In this document: positions 18,195-24,987 of the stretch, in pieces
How the letters are laid out: each line of letters starts with the position of its first letter
Numbering within the stretch: position 1 is the stretch's first letter
Origin: a virus
Direction: 5' to 3' (one strand)
Length of the DNA stretch: 24,987 nt
IMG/VR virus record: IMGVR_UViG_3300032289_001914
Coordinates: 1 to 24,987 of that record
Translations under genes and position numbers: made by a program
The notes under the pieces: generated by a model
What the model was told of the DNA's origin: nothing
Databases searched by the model: none
Seen by the model: the letters and a program-made list of their open reading frames with translations, nothing else

Positions 18195-18419
18195 TTATCG
18201 GGGGAGGGTAATCATTCCGTTAAAGTGGGAAAACGTCAAGATAAGATCAGTTCTACCATGCTTTTGGTTGATATACTCTTGTGCAGTATTCTTGCGATTA
18301 TCCGTAGCACCAACATACTGTACAACCGTACCAGCCGAATCCGTAACCCTCCAAACCTTTTTCTGCACAATCTTGGGCAGGTTGTTGATGAACGTATTGA
18401 TATGAGTAGCGTTTTCCAT
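18195..18419 (-). CDS. Hypothetical protein, paralog B2 (74 aa)
   Basis: Starts MENATHINTFINNLPKIVQK, with GATDNRKNTAQEYI. Clear paralog of 15289-15492 with a longer C-terminus (NGMITLPR). ATG 18419 matches the paralog start; a longer reading would run into the promoter. Confidence 0.75.
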   Translation of the reverse strand: MENATHINTFINNLPKIVQKKVWRVTDSAGTVVQYVGATDNRKNTAQEYINQKHGRTDLILTFSHFNGMITLPR

Positions 18420-18456
18420 TTTTCTTTCCTTTTCTTCTCTTTCCTTTTGATGACCA

Positions 18457-18485
18457 ATTATACCAATATCATCGTCAAAAGTCAA
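18457..18485 (-). promoter_or_regulatory. Promoter of paralog B2
   Basis: TTGACT-N17-TATAAT; the first promoter of the leftward cassette region. Confidence 0.76.
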
Positions 18486-18515
18486 GTCCTCTCTTTAAAA
18501 TAATTTTGAATTTTT

Positions 18516-18627
18516 CCTAAGTCATTATCCTATAAGCATTTACGTCAACAAGAATTTTTTCCTCTCCCCAATGGACACTTTGTGTCGTGAGAAACGTGTC
18601 ATAAAGTGTTGTCGCACATAAACTTAC
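18516..18627 (-). repeat. Split, degenerate R-type element (R14)
   Basis: A left-type half unit (CCTAAGT...ATTTACG, 18516-18544) and another 29-bp half unit (CATAAAG...ACTTACG, 18599-18627) are 54 bp apart instead of 24. An ACACTTT/AAAGTGT inverted repeat lies between. It marks the right-hand limit of the R elements. Confidence 0.5.
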
Positions 18628-18905
18628 GTCAAATATGGGCTTATGAACACAGAATGTTAAGATAGGCAGAGTAGAGAAGATGGGGGGTTTTTCTGTTTTA
18701 GGCAAGTTAGGTAGGAAAATATCGGAAAACCGCGGGTGGTCCAAACATAGTAAGTCATCAATATATAATTAGCCAGTTTAATAGCCACTATCTATAGTAC
18801 TATCATTCAGAACTCCTCAACTATGATCCGCTATCCACTCTCTCTATTATTTATAATTGTCCAGTTTTCCGCATGGTCTACCACCTTATATTGCATTGGT
18901 ATACA
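18628..18905. other. Non-coding stretch, nothing recognised
   Basis: AT-rich with no credible ORF, tRNA or promoter of the local type. It lies between the last cassette promoter and the terminator of the next gene, and so marks the boundary of the cassette region. Confidence 0.5.
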
Positions 18906-18908
18906 AAA

Positions 18909-18948
18909 AAAGACTCTAGATCCACCTAATAGTGCAACTAGAATCTTT
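18909..18948 (-). terminator. Rho-independent terminator
   Basis: An 11-bp stem AAAGATTCTAG/CTAGAGTCTTT (one G-U pair in RNA) with an 18-nt loop, followed on the minus strand by a T-run. It is 26 nt after the stop at 18974. Confidence 0.78.
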
Positions 18949-18973
18949 CTTTGTTATCAATTGAACTTAGATA

Positions 18974-19204
18974 TTATGAATTAGCTTCAGTACCTGAAAC
19001 ATTAGTCTTTGCTGATGGTCGTCTACCCCTTGGCTTTATAATAGCCAGTTTTCGCCTTTGACGGCGCACCATACCCACAGTAATAGCTCGTGTCCCATCA
19101 ACCTTATTCAAATATGCTGCAATTTCCTCATCTTTTAGTCCCTGAGCATTATTGCTAATAAATTCCAATTCTTCTTTTGTCCACTTTTTGTACATTCTGC
19201 TCAT
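18974..19204 (-). CDS. Small helix-turn-helix DNA-binding protein (76 aa)
   Basis: Starts MSRMYKKWTKEELEFISNNA. The pattern WTKEELEFISNN...LKDEEIAAYLNK...GMVRRQRRKL resembles a Myb/SANT-like or homeodomain-like helix-turn-helix, with a basic tail KPRGRRPS. GGAG precedes ATG 19204. Its promoter overlaps the divergent promoter of the structural operon, so it could control that switch. Its HTH resembles the N-terminus of the terminase-like gene at 20016. Confidence 0.7.
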   Translation of the reverse strand: MSRMYKKWTKEELEFISNNAQGLKDEEIAAYLNKVDGTRAITVGMVRRQRRKLAIIKPRGRRPSAKTNVSGTEANS

Positions 19205-19227
19205 ATAATTCTCCATTAAAGGTTGCT

Positions 19228-19255
19228 TTGAGTGTATCAACTACTATTATATAAA
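19228..19255 (+). promoter_or_regulatory. Rightward promoter of the packaging operon
   Basis: TTGAGT-N16-TATAAA, face to face with the leftward promoter. Its transcript would begin about 23 nt before ATG 19285. Confidence 0.5.
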
Positions 19256-19275
19256 TAGATCAAAAATCCGGTCAA
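19246..19275 (-). promoter_or_regulatory. Leftward promoter of the HTH gene
   Basis: TTGACC-N18-TATAAT; overlaps the rightward promoter at 19228-19255. Confidence 0.65.
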
Positions 19276-19284
19276 GGTGATACT

Positions 19285-19440
19285 ATGACAAAAAATAATG
19301 AACCAACGATTGCTTCCTCAGTATTAAAAACCACATCTTGCATAAATCTAGTTACTGAGGCCGAATTAAAGGACACAATAGATAAACCATTAGAGGAAAT
19401 ATTAAATGCCAAAATCGAACCCAAAGAAGATAATGAATAA
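19285..19440 (+). CDS. Hypothetical protein (51 aa)
   Basis: Starts MTKNNEPTIASSVLKTTSCI; charged, probably helical. AAGGTGA lies just upstream. First gene of the rightward operon; its end overlaps the sigma-like gene by 35 nt. Family unknown. Confidence 0.68.
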   Translation: MTKNNEPTIASSVLKTTSCINLVTEAELKDTIDKPLEEILNAKIEPKEDNE

Positions 19441-20032
19441 GGTTACAGAAGGTGAGTTTGTAGCAGCTTGGGAAAAGATTAGTCAAAAATTGGGTTATAA
19501 GTTTAAATTTGGTTATCATAGTCACGAAGACATGAAACAGCAGGCCGCCATATTCGCTTTGGAAGGATTAAAAAATTACGACACCACTAAACCCCTAGAA
19601 AATTTTCTATGGACCCACGTTCGTAATCGTCTCTTTAATTATAAACGAGACAACTATCAAAGGCCCGATAAACCTTGTTTGACCTGTCCTTTTTACGACA
19701 CCAAATCCTCTAGTGAGTGTTCAGAGTTCTGCAACAAAAATGATTGTTCATTATATAATTCTTGGATCAAACGTAATGATGCAAAAAAAAATATTATGAG
19801 GCCCATCGGAATAGATACTGTGGCAGAAACCGCACAGGAACTTAACGAGAATCAATTATTGGAAGATATTAGTAATAAAGAAATATTAGACATAATAGAT
19901 GAAAATATTAGTATAAAAAATCGCCCCATATACTTAAAACTCAAGGGAGGCTCTAAAGTCCCCAAGACCCAGATTAAAAAACTTTACAATGAAATCCGCC
20001 AAATACTAAAAGATCATGACATCAAACCCTAA
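19406..20032 (+). CDS. Sigma-70-like protein with cysteine cluster
   Basis: A 208-residue protein. Residues about 42-81 (DMKQQAAIFALEGLKNYD then PLENFLWTHVRNRLFNYKR) follow sigma-70 region 2, which binds core RNA polymerase and the -10 element. A cysteine cluster follows (C91, C94, C105, C109, C114), probably zinc-binding, and the C-terminus could be a short region-4-like helix pair. It would redirect host RNA polymerase, perhaps to late genes. ATG 19406 has AGAGGA 8 nt upstream; ATG 19433, overlapping the preceding stop by 8 nt, is the alternative. Confidence 0.75.
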   Translation: MPKSNPKKIMNKVTEGEFVAAWEKISQKLGYKFKFGYHSHEDMKQQAAIFALEGLKNYDTTKPLENFLWTHVRNRLFNYKRDNYQRPDKPCLTCPFYDTKSSSECSEFCNKNDCSLYNSWIKRNDAKKNIMRPIGIDTVAETAQELNENQLLEDISNKEILDIIDENISIKNRPIYLKLKGGSKVPKTQIKKLYNEIRQILKDHDIKP

Positions 20033-20870
20033 TAATCCACCTCTCCCAAAGAAAAGAGGCCAGTTATCCCTAGATGAAGAAGCCTTCATTAAAGAGAATA
20101 TTGGTTCCCTCACAATTGACCAAATAGCAGGCCACTTAAACCGATCATCTGCACCAATAAAAAGATACATTAGTGAAAATAATCTGTTAGTTAGTGAAGA
20201 AGACCGTAATCAAGACGAGATACTACGAAACAAATTATATTCTAAAACTTTTTGGAAAGAAATTCAAAAACAGTTTGATGAGCAAAGCGGCGAATTAGAA
20301 TATTTTGAAAGCATATGGATTAATCTTATTCGGCAATTTCGAGAAGACGTATTACCTGCCGAAGAACTTCAGATTAAGCAATTTATTACTATTGATATTC
20401 TGATTAACAGAAGCATGAAAGAGCGCAAAAGACACATAGCAGAAACCGAAAAACTTCAGAGAGAAGTAGACAAAGAATATGATAAGCCAGAAGATCAAAG
20501 AGATATTCCACGATTAACCAGTTTAGAAACCCAGTTAACTTTTGCACGTAATAGTATAGCTAACTATACCAACGAATATGCCAAATTATTAGCCGAGCAG
20601 CAAAAAATTAGCAAAGACTTAAAAGCTACGCGCGAACAACGCATCAAGAGAATCGAAGATGGTAAAAGTAGTTGGGTTGGTTTAATTCGCATGCTCGAAG
20701 ACGAAATATTACGAGAAAAAGAAGGACGAGAGATGGCCATTTTGGTTATGGCAACAGACAAAGCCAAAGAAAAACTTATGGATTATCATCAATACCAAGA
20801 TAATAGTGTGGATATACCATTTCTCACACCCGAAGCGGTATTACAAAAACAAGCGGAAGATATTAAATGA
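20016..20870 (+). CDS. Small-terminase-like protein with HTH and coiled coil
   Basis: A 284-residue protein. Residues about 13-55 form an HTH-like module (LSLDEEAFIKENI...TIDQIAGHLNRSS), followed by long charged helices (about 130-240). Position before HNH and terminase genes and DNA-binding plus coiled-coil design fit a terminase small subunit or packaging regulator; no exact family is recognised. Overlaps the sigma-like gene by 17 nt. Confidence 0.6.
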   Translation: MTSNPNNPPLPKKRGQLSLDEEAFIKENIGSLTIDQIAGHLNRSSAPIKRYISENNLLVSEEDRNQDEILRNKLYSKTFWKEIQKQFDEQSGELEYFESIWINLIRQFREDVLPAEELQIKQFITIDILINRSMKERKRHIAETEKLQREVDKEYDKPEDQRDIPRLTSLETQLTFARNSIANYTNEYAKLLAEQQKISKDLKATREQRIKRIEDGKSSWVGLIRMLEDEILREKEGREMAILVMATDKAKEKLMDYHQYQDNSVDIPFLTPEAVLQKQAEDIK

Positions 20871-21139
20871 GACGAGATTATAGTGATCCTGTTTATAAAA
20901 AATGGAGACAAGACGTTTATAAGCGAGACCATCATTGTTGTCAGTGGCCCAACTGTAAGACAAAACAAAAGATACACGCTCATCATATTACTCGCTGGGC
21001 AGACAATCCTGGACTAAGATTTAATATTCATAATGGTATTACTTTATGTAAAGCTCATCATGATCTAATTAAAAACAATGAAGATCATTATATTTCATTT
21101 TTTGCTAGGCTATTATTGAATAATACTAAGAAAGCTTAA
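20867..21139 (+). CDS. HNH endonuclease
   Basis: A 90-residue HNH domain: CCQWPNC (24-30), AHHIT (38-42), FNIHNGITLCKAHH (52-65) with the conserved Asn and final His. HNH proteins beside the terminase are common and in several phages aid DNA cutting during packaging. Start overlaps the upstream stop by 4 nt (ATGA). Confidence 0.88.
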   Translation: MRRDYSDPVYKKWRQDVYKRDHHCCQWPNCKTKQKIHAHHITRWADNPGLRFNIHNGITLCKAHHDLIKNNEDHYISFFARLLLNNTKKA

Positions 21140-21140
21140 T

Positions 21141-21626
21141 ATGGATAATTTAACAATTATTATTGATACGCGCGAACAAAAACCGTGGATGTTCGACGAT
21201 CATGTTACTGCTAATCGTAAACTTGATACGGGGGACTATAGTGTTGAAGGATTAGAACATATATTAGCTATAGAACGTAAGCGTAATGTGGCTGAAGTAG
21301 CAAATAATATAACCGAGAGTCGATTTAAGGATGTTGTAGATCGTCTAAAATCTTTTAAGTATTCATTTGTATTACTTGAATTTGATATGAATAATGTGCT
21401 AGAGTATCCAGTAGGATCCACCATTCCTAAAAAATTATGGAGTAAAATACGCATATCTCCTCAGTATATTTTAAAGCATATTACTGATTTACAAGTAGAA
21501 CATGGTATTCATGTGATATTTTGTGGCAGTAGCTCGAACGCTGAAAAGTTAGCATTAAGCATAATGAAAAGAGTATATAAACTTCATCCTCCGGAATTAT
21601 TAACAGAGGAGACTCCTAATGTATGA
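21141..21626 (+). CDS. ERCC4-type nuclease
   Basis: A 161-residue protein with ERCC4 motifs: IIDTREQKPW (7-16), LDTGDY (28-33), and IERK (44-47), the GDX(n)ERKX3D-type active site of XPF/Mus81 nucleases. It cuts branched or structured DNA, so it may resolve replication or recombination intermediates before packaging. Starts 1 nt after the HNH stop and overlaps the terminase by 8 nt. Confidence 0.85.
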   Translation: MDNLTIIIDTREQKPWMFDDHVTANRKLDTGDYSVEGLEHILAIERKRNVAEVANNITESRFKDVVDRLKSFKYSFVLLEFDMNNVLEYPVGSTIPKKLWSKIRISPQYILKHITDLQVEHGIHVIFCGSSSNAEKLALSIMKRVYKLHPPELLTEETPNV

Positions 21627-23625
21627 AGATGCTTGGTTGAATTTAGGAGATCTATCTAAGATTGTTGTTGCGGATAATCCTATGATCCGTAGATCAAAAG
21701 AAGAAATAGAGAGACCCGATATTCATTTATTACGCTTGATCATAGATCCCAAAAACTTTGGTAGCACATGTAAACTATTATTCGATGTTGAACTGCATCC
21801 TATACAAATAGCTATTCTACAGGAATTTTGGATTCGTCCTTTTCCCATGTTCATAGCTAGTCGTGGTTTTGGTAAGTCATTTCTAATGGCATTATATTGT
21901 ACCCTGAGATGTCTTTTGAGACCCGGCACTAAAATAGTGGTAGTTGGTGCCGCCTTTAGACAAAGTAAATTAGTATTTGAATATATGGAAACACTGTGGC
22001 GTAATAGCGCGATATTACGAAGCATTTTTAATGGTAACGATGATGGACCGCGCCGTGATGTTGATAGATGCACTATGAGACTAGGAGATAGCTGGACTAT
22101 TGCTATTCCTATGGGTGACGGCAGTAAAATCAGAGGTTTGCGTGCTCATATTATTATTGCTGATGAGTTTGCTTCTATTAGTCCAGACATCTATGAGACT
22201 GTGGTTTCAGGCTTCGCTGCCGTAAGCGCGACCCCGATAATAAATGTGAAAAGAGAAGCAAAGAAACAAGCGATGAAAGACGCTGGCATCTGGAATGAAG
22301 ATCTAGAAGAACTTAGCAAGAGCATGGGTAACCAGGCAATTATTGCGGGTACGGCCGATTACGCATTTAAACATTTCGCATCATATTGGAAAAAATATAG
22401 TAGTATTATTAATAGTTGTGGAGATAAACATAAACTAAAAGAAATATTTGGCGAAGAACCACCAGAAAATTTTAATTGGACAGATTATAGTATTATTCGT
22501 ATTCCTTATGAAATGATTCCTAAAGGATTTATGGATGATAAACAGGTAGCACGAGCTAAAGCAACTATTCATAGCGGCATATATAATATGGAATATGCTG
22601 CTTGTTTTACTGAGGATAGTGATGGTTTCTTTAGGCGTAGCTTAATAGAAAGTTGCGTTAGTAACACGAATAATCCCATTATACATGGAGACGAAAAAAT
22701 TATATTTGATGTTAAGACTAAGGGAGATCCTAAACTTAAGTATGTGTATGGGATCGACCCTGCTTCTGAAAAAGATAATTTTAGTATAATTATTATAGAG
22801 TGTCATTCAACACATAATCGTATAGTATATTGTTGGACAACTAATAGAACAAACTTTAAAGAAAGACAAAAAGCAGGTCTTATTAATGAGCATGATTTTT
22901 ATGGTTTTTGTGCTAGAAAGATTCGTAATTTAATGAAAGTATTTCCGTGTGAACGGATTGGTCTAGATGCTCAGGGTGGTGGTGTGGCTATAGAGGAAGC
23001 TTTACACGATCCCAGCAAACTAGAAGATGGAGAGATTTTGATCTGGCCAGTAATAGAAAATAAAGAAAAAGATACAGACAATCAAGAAGGCTTACATATT
23101 CTAGAGTTGGTACAGTTTGCTAGAGCAGAATGGACAAGCGCAGCTAATCACGGTCTTAGAAAAGACTTTGAAGATAAAGTATTATTATTTCCACGTTTTG
23201 ATAATCTAAGTTTAGCACTAGCATTAGATCGAGAAAATAAAGACATAATAACAACAGATCTAACTCCCATATATGATAGCGAAAGTGAATGTATTTTAGA
23301 AATAGAAGAACTAAAGAACGAATTAACAACAATTATTATGACACAGACTAGTACTGGTTCTGGAGGACGAGATCGTTGGGATACTCCTGATCTAAAGTTA
23401 CCCAATGGTAAAAAAGGCAAACTAAGAAAAGACAGATATAGCGCTTTAGTTATAGCAAACATGTTAGCTAGACAACTATCTAGAGGATTAGCTCCTATTG
23501 ATTATGATATAATTGGCACAACCACTAATAATTCCGGACAAAACCAAAGTGGTCAAATGTATAAGGGTCCATCTTGGTTTACCTCTGGAGCAAATGATGA
23601 TATATACGGAGGAATCTATAAATAG
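21619..23625 (+). CDS. terL: Terminase large subunit
   Basis: A 668-residue packaging motor. The ATPase part has Walker A SRGFGKS (81-87) and Walker B IIIADEF with D182/E183. The nuclease part has the RNase H-like acidic triad candidates D380 (YGIDPAS), D450 (IGLDAQGGG) and D605 (RKDRYSALV). It translocates DNA into the prohead and cuts it. Longer than many TerL proteins (about 450-600). Overlaps the ERCC4 gene by 8 nt; co-transcribed with upstream genes. Confidence 0.93.
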   Translation: MYEDAWLNLGDLSKIVVADNPMIRRSKEEIERPDIHLLRLIIDPKNFGSTCKLLFDVELHPIQIAILQEFWIRPFPMFIASRGFGKSFLMALYCTLRCLLRPGTKIVVVGAAFRQSKLVFEYMETLWRNSAILRSIFNGNDDGPRRDVDRCTMRLGDSWTIAIPMGDGSKIRGLRAHIIIADEFASISPDIYETVVSGFAAVSATPIINVKREAKKQAMKDAGIWNEDLEELSKSMGNQAIIAGTADYAFKHFASYWKKYSSIINSCGDKHKLKEIFGEEPPENFNWTDYSIIRIPYEMIPKGFMDDKQVARAKATIHSGIYNMEYAACFTEDSDGFFRRSLIESCVSNTNNPIIHGDEKIIFDVKTKGDPKLKYVYGIDPASEKDNFSIIIIECHSTHNRIVYCWTTNRTNFKERQKAGLINEHDFYGFCARKIRNLMKVFPCERIGLDAQGGGVAIEEALHDPSKLEDGEILIWPVIENKEKDTDNQEGLHILELVQFARAEWTSAANHGLRKDFEDKVLLFPRFDNLSLALALDRENKDIITTDLTPIYDSESECILEIEELKNELTTIIMTQTSTGSGGRDRWDTPDLKLPNGKKGKLRKDRYSALVIANMLARQLSRGLAPIDYDIIGTTTNNSGQNQSGQMYKGPSWFTSGANDDIYGGIYK

Positions 23626-23672
23626 TTGTGTATAATACTATTGTATTTCTATTACATTACTAATGAGACATT

Positions 23673-24987
23673 ATGAACAAAAAATATCCAAAGAGCGAAG
23701 CAATAGCAGACTCACAAATTTCTAGTGAAAAGCCCTATGTTACATGGGGCGAAGATTTGGCCAGTAAAAAAGAAGCACTAGAACAAACTGCTGGATGTTT
23801 GGAAGAATACGGATTATTTAAAAGTAATGCTGGATATAGAGGACGAACTAATGACTTTTCCGCAATTATTCCCGGCATATCAAGTCGCCCCGGATTAACT
23901 CGTCTTGGCTATGATTATTTTCGTCCCGGAGAGGCTGTCCCAACCCAGATCAAGGAAATTATTCGCAGGGCTGACGAAGTTTATCAAAGTGTTGGTCTGG
24001 TTAAAAATGTTATTGATCTCATGGGTGATTTTGCAGTGCAAGGAATTAAGTTATCTTGTAAGAGTAAAAGAACCGAACGCTTTTATCGTAAATGGTTTCA
24101 AAAAGTAAACGGTAAGGATCGCAGTGAAAGATTTTTGAATAATATTTATAAAACCGGTAATGTTGTTATTAATCGTCAAACAGCAAAAATTAGCCTGAAA
24201 ACTCAAGATGATTTTTTTAAGGCAATAGCTGCTCCGGATACAACAGAAAATGATAATAATATTATTAGAGTTGAAAAAAGAGAGATTCCTTGGAGATATA
24301 CTTTCATAGACCCAGTATATGTTCATGTGTCAGCAGGATCTTTGTCTTCTTTTGTTGGACAAAAAAGATACGAACTAGTATTACCTTCTCAGTTAAGAAA
24401 AGTAATTAATTCTCCTAAGACGGAAAACGAAAAAGCAATCATATCTGGATTACCAGCCCAGATCATTGCCGCAGCACAAAACAAAAAGCCCTATCCCTTG
24501 GATCCTCAAAAAACAATTGTTTATCATTACAAGAAAGACGATTGGCAGTCTTGGGCATTTCCTATGATCTATAGCATCATGGATGATATTACCGTGATCG
24601 AAAAGTTAAAGCTTGCTGATATGGCAGCACTAGATGGTGCTATCAGCAATATTAGAATTTTTAAGCTTGGTAATTTAGAGCACAAGATTGCTCCCACCAA
24701 AGCAGCAGCCGCAAAACTATCCGCTATATTACAGAATAATGTTGGTGGTGGAACAATGGATCTTGTTTGGGGTCCAGATATTGAATTGATCGAAAGTAAA
24801 ACTAATGTTCATCAATTTTTAGGAGAGTCTAAATATATTCCTCATCTTAATTCAGTATATGCTGGCCTTGGTATTCCCCCTACTCTTACAGGTACTTTTG
24901 GAGCAGCAGGAACAACGAATAATTTTATTAGTCTAAAAACACTCACACAAAGACTTCAGTATGGAAGAGATCTTTTATTACAGTTCT
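23673..24987 (+). CDS. Portal-like protein (5' part, cut by window edge)
   Basis: 438 codons are visible without a stop. Position directly after terL and motifs point to a portal: an N-terminal RPGLTRLGYDYFRPGEAVP segment, a central HYKKDDW...FPMIYSIMDDI portion, and TGTFGAAGTTNNF near the window end. Portals form the dodecameric DNA channel at the capsid vertex. ATG 23673 follows terL by 47 nt; its Shine-Dalgarno region is weak. Confidence 0.78.
   Translation, partial: MNKKYPKSEAIADSQISSEKPYVTWGEDLASKKEALEQTAGCLEEYGLFKSNAGYRGRTNDFSAIIPGISSRPGLTRLGYDYFRPGEAVPTQIKEIIRRADEVYQSVGLVKNVIDLMGDFAVQGIKLSCKSKRTERFYRKWFQKVNGKDRSERFLNNIYKTGNVVINRQTAKISLKTQDDFFKAIAAPDTTENDNNIIRVEKREIPWRYTFIDPVYVHVSAGSLSSFVGQKRYELVLPSQLRKVINSPKTENEKAIISGLPAQIIAAAQNKKPYPLDPQKTIVYHYKKDDWQSWAFPMIYSIMDDITVIEKLKLADMAALDGAISNIRIFKLGNLEHKIAPTKAAAAKLSAILQNNVGGGTMDLVWGPDIELIESKTNVHQFLGESKYIPHLNSVYAGLGIPPTLTGTFGAAGTTNNFISLKTLTQRLQYGRDLLLQF

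Noticed and set aside
18517-18744. 75-codon minus-strand ORF
   Set aside because: Begins with TTG without a ribosome site and overlaps the degenerate R14 element.

Overview
The window looks like part of a tailed double-stranded DNA phage (Caudoviricetes) genome, probably a large one. On the right are packaging and head genes: a small-terminase-like protein, an HNH nuclease, an ERCC4-type nuclease, the large terminase and the start of a portal-like protein. On the left are dozens of very small genes, mostly without recognisable families, and ten tRNA genes. The host cannot be named. Near-consensus sigma-70 promoters (TTGACA / TATAAT-like) and clear Shine-Dalgarno sequences suggest a bacterium with ordinary sigma-70 transcription and argue against Bacteroidota-type signals.

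Layout. From 1 to about 19.2 kb, every gene but one is on the minus strand. This part consists of short transcription units, each with its own promoter, one to nine small genes or RNAs, and often a terminal 82-bp element. At 1.2-4 kb and 5.9-6 kb lie tRNA genes for Lys, Glu, Ile, Gly, Ser, Trp, Asn, Gln, Thr and Arg. They are mixed with a phosphoribosyltransferase gene, and a plus-strand HNH endonuclease gene interrupts them. At 4.1-5.7 kb is an operon with a GP88-like cysteine-rich protein and a kinase-like protein. At 6.0-6.3 and 9.7-10.3 kb are gene-free stretches that look like structured non-coding RNAs. At 6.8-7.9 kb is an operon ending in a protein with a ribosomal bL12 C-terminal-like domain. 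At 8.2-9.7 kb is a chain of nine tiny, mostly overlapping genes. From 10.6 to 18.5 kb come small-gene cassettes, including a DUF551 protein, two strongly acidic proteins, three mini membrane proteins and two pairs of paralogous cassettes. At 19.2 kb two overlapping divergent promoters separate a leftward DNA-binding-protein gene from the rightward sigma-like, terminase and portal block.

Two repeated designs tie the left part together. First, about 30 promoters have the form TTGACA-N16/17-TAGAAT or TATAAT, and many carry a conserved CGATAATA/CGATATAAG box. This box lies between -35 and -10 in the left units and just downstream of -10 in the 13.3-17.4 kb units. Second, 13 copies of a non-coding element are exactly 82 bp long. 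Each has two 29-bp hyphenated palindromes (CGTAAGT-N15-ACTTACG type) separated by a 24-bp GC-rich centre. All have the same orientation, all lie at or near the 3' ends of minus-strand units, and none is seen in the rightward structural block. Together they suggest a modular promoter-gene-82-bp-element cassette architecture, with the repeat acting as a protein-binding site, a 3'-end RNA element, a recombination seam, or several of these. Function is inferred only; the repeat, spacing and positions are read directly from the sequence.
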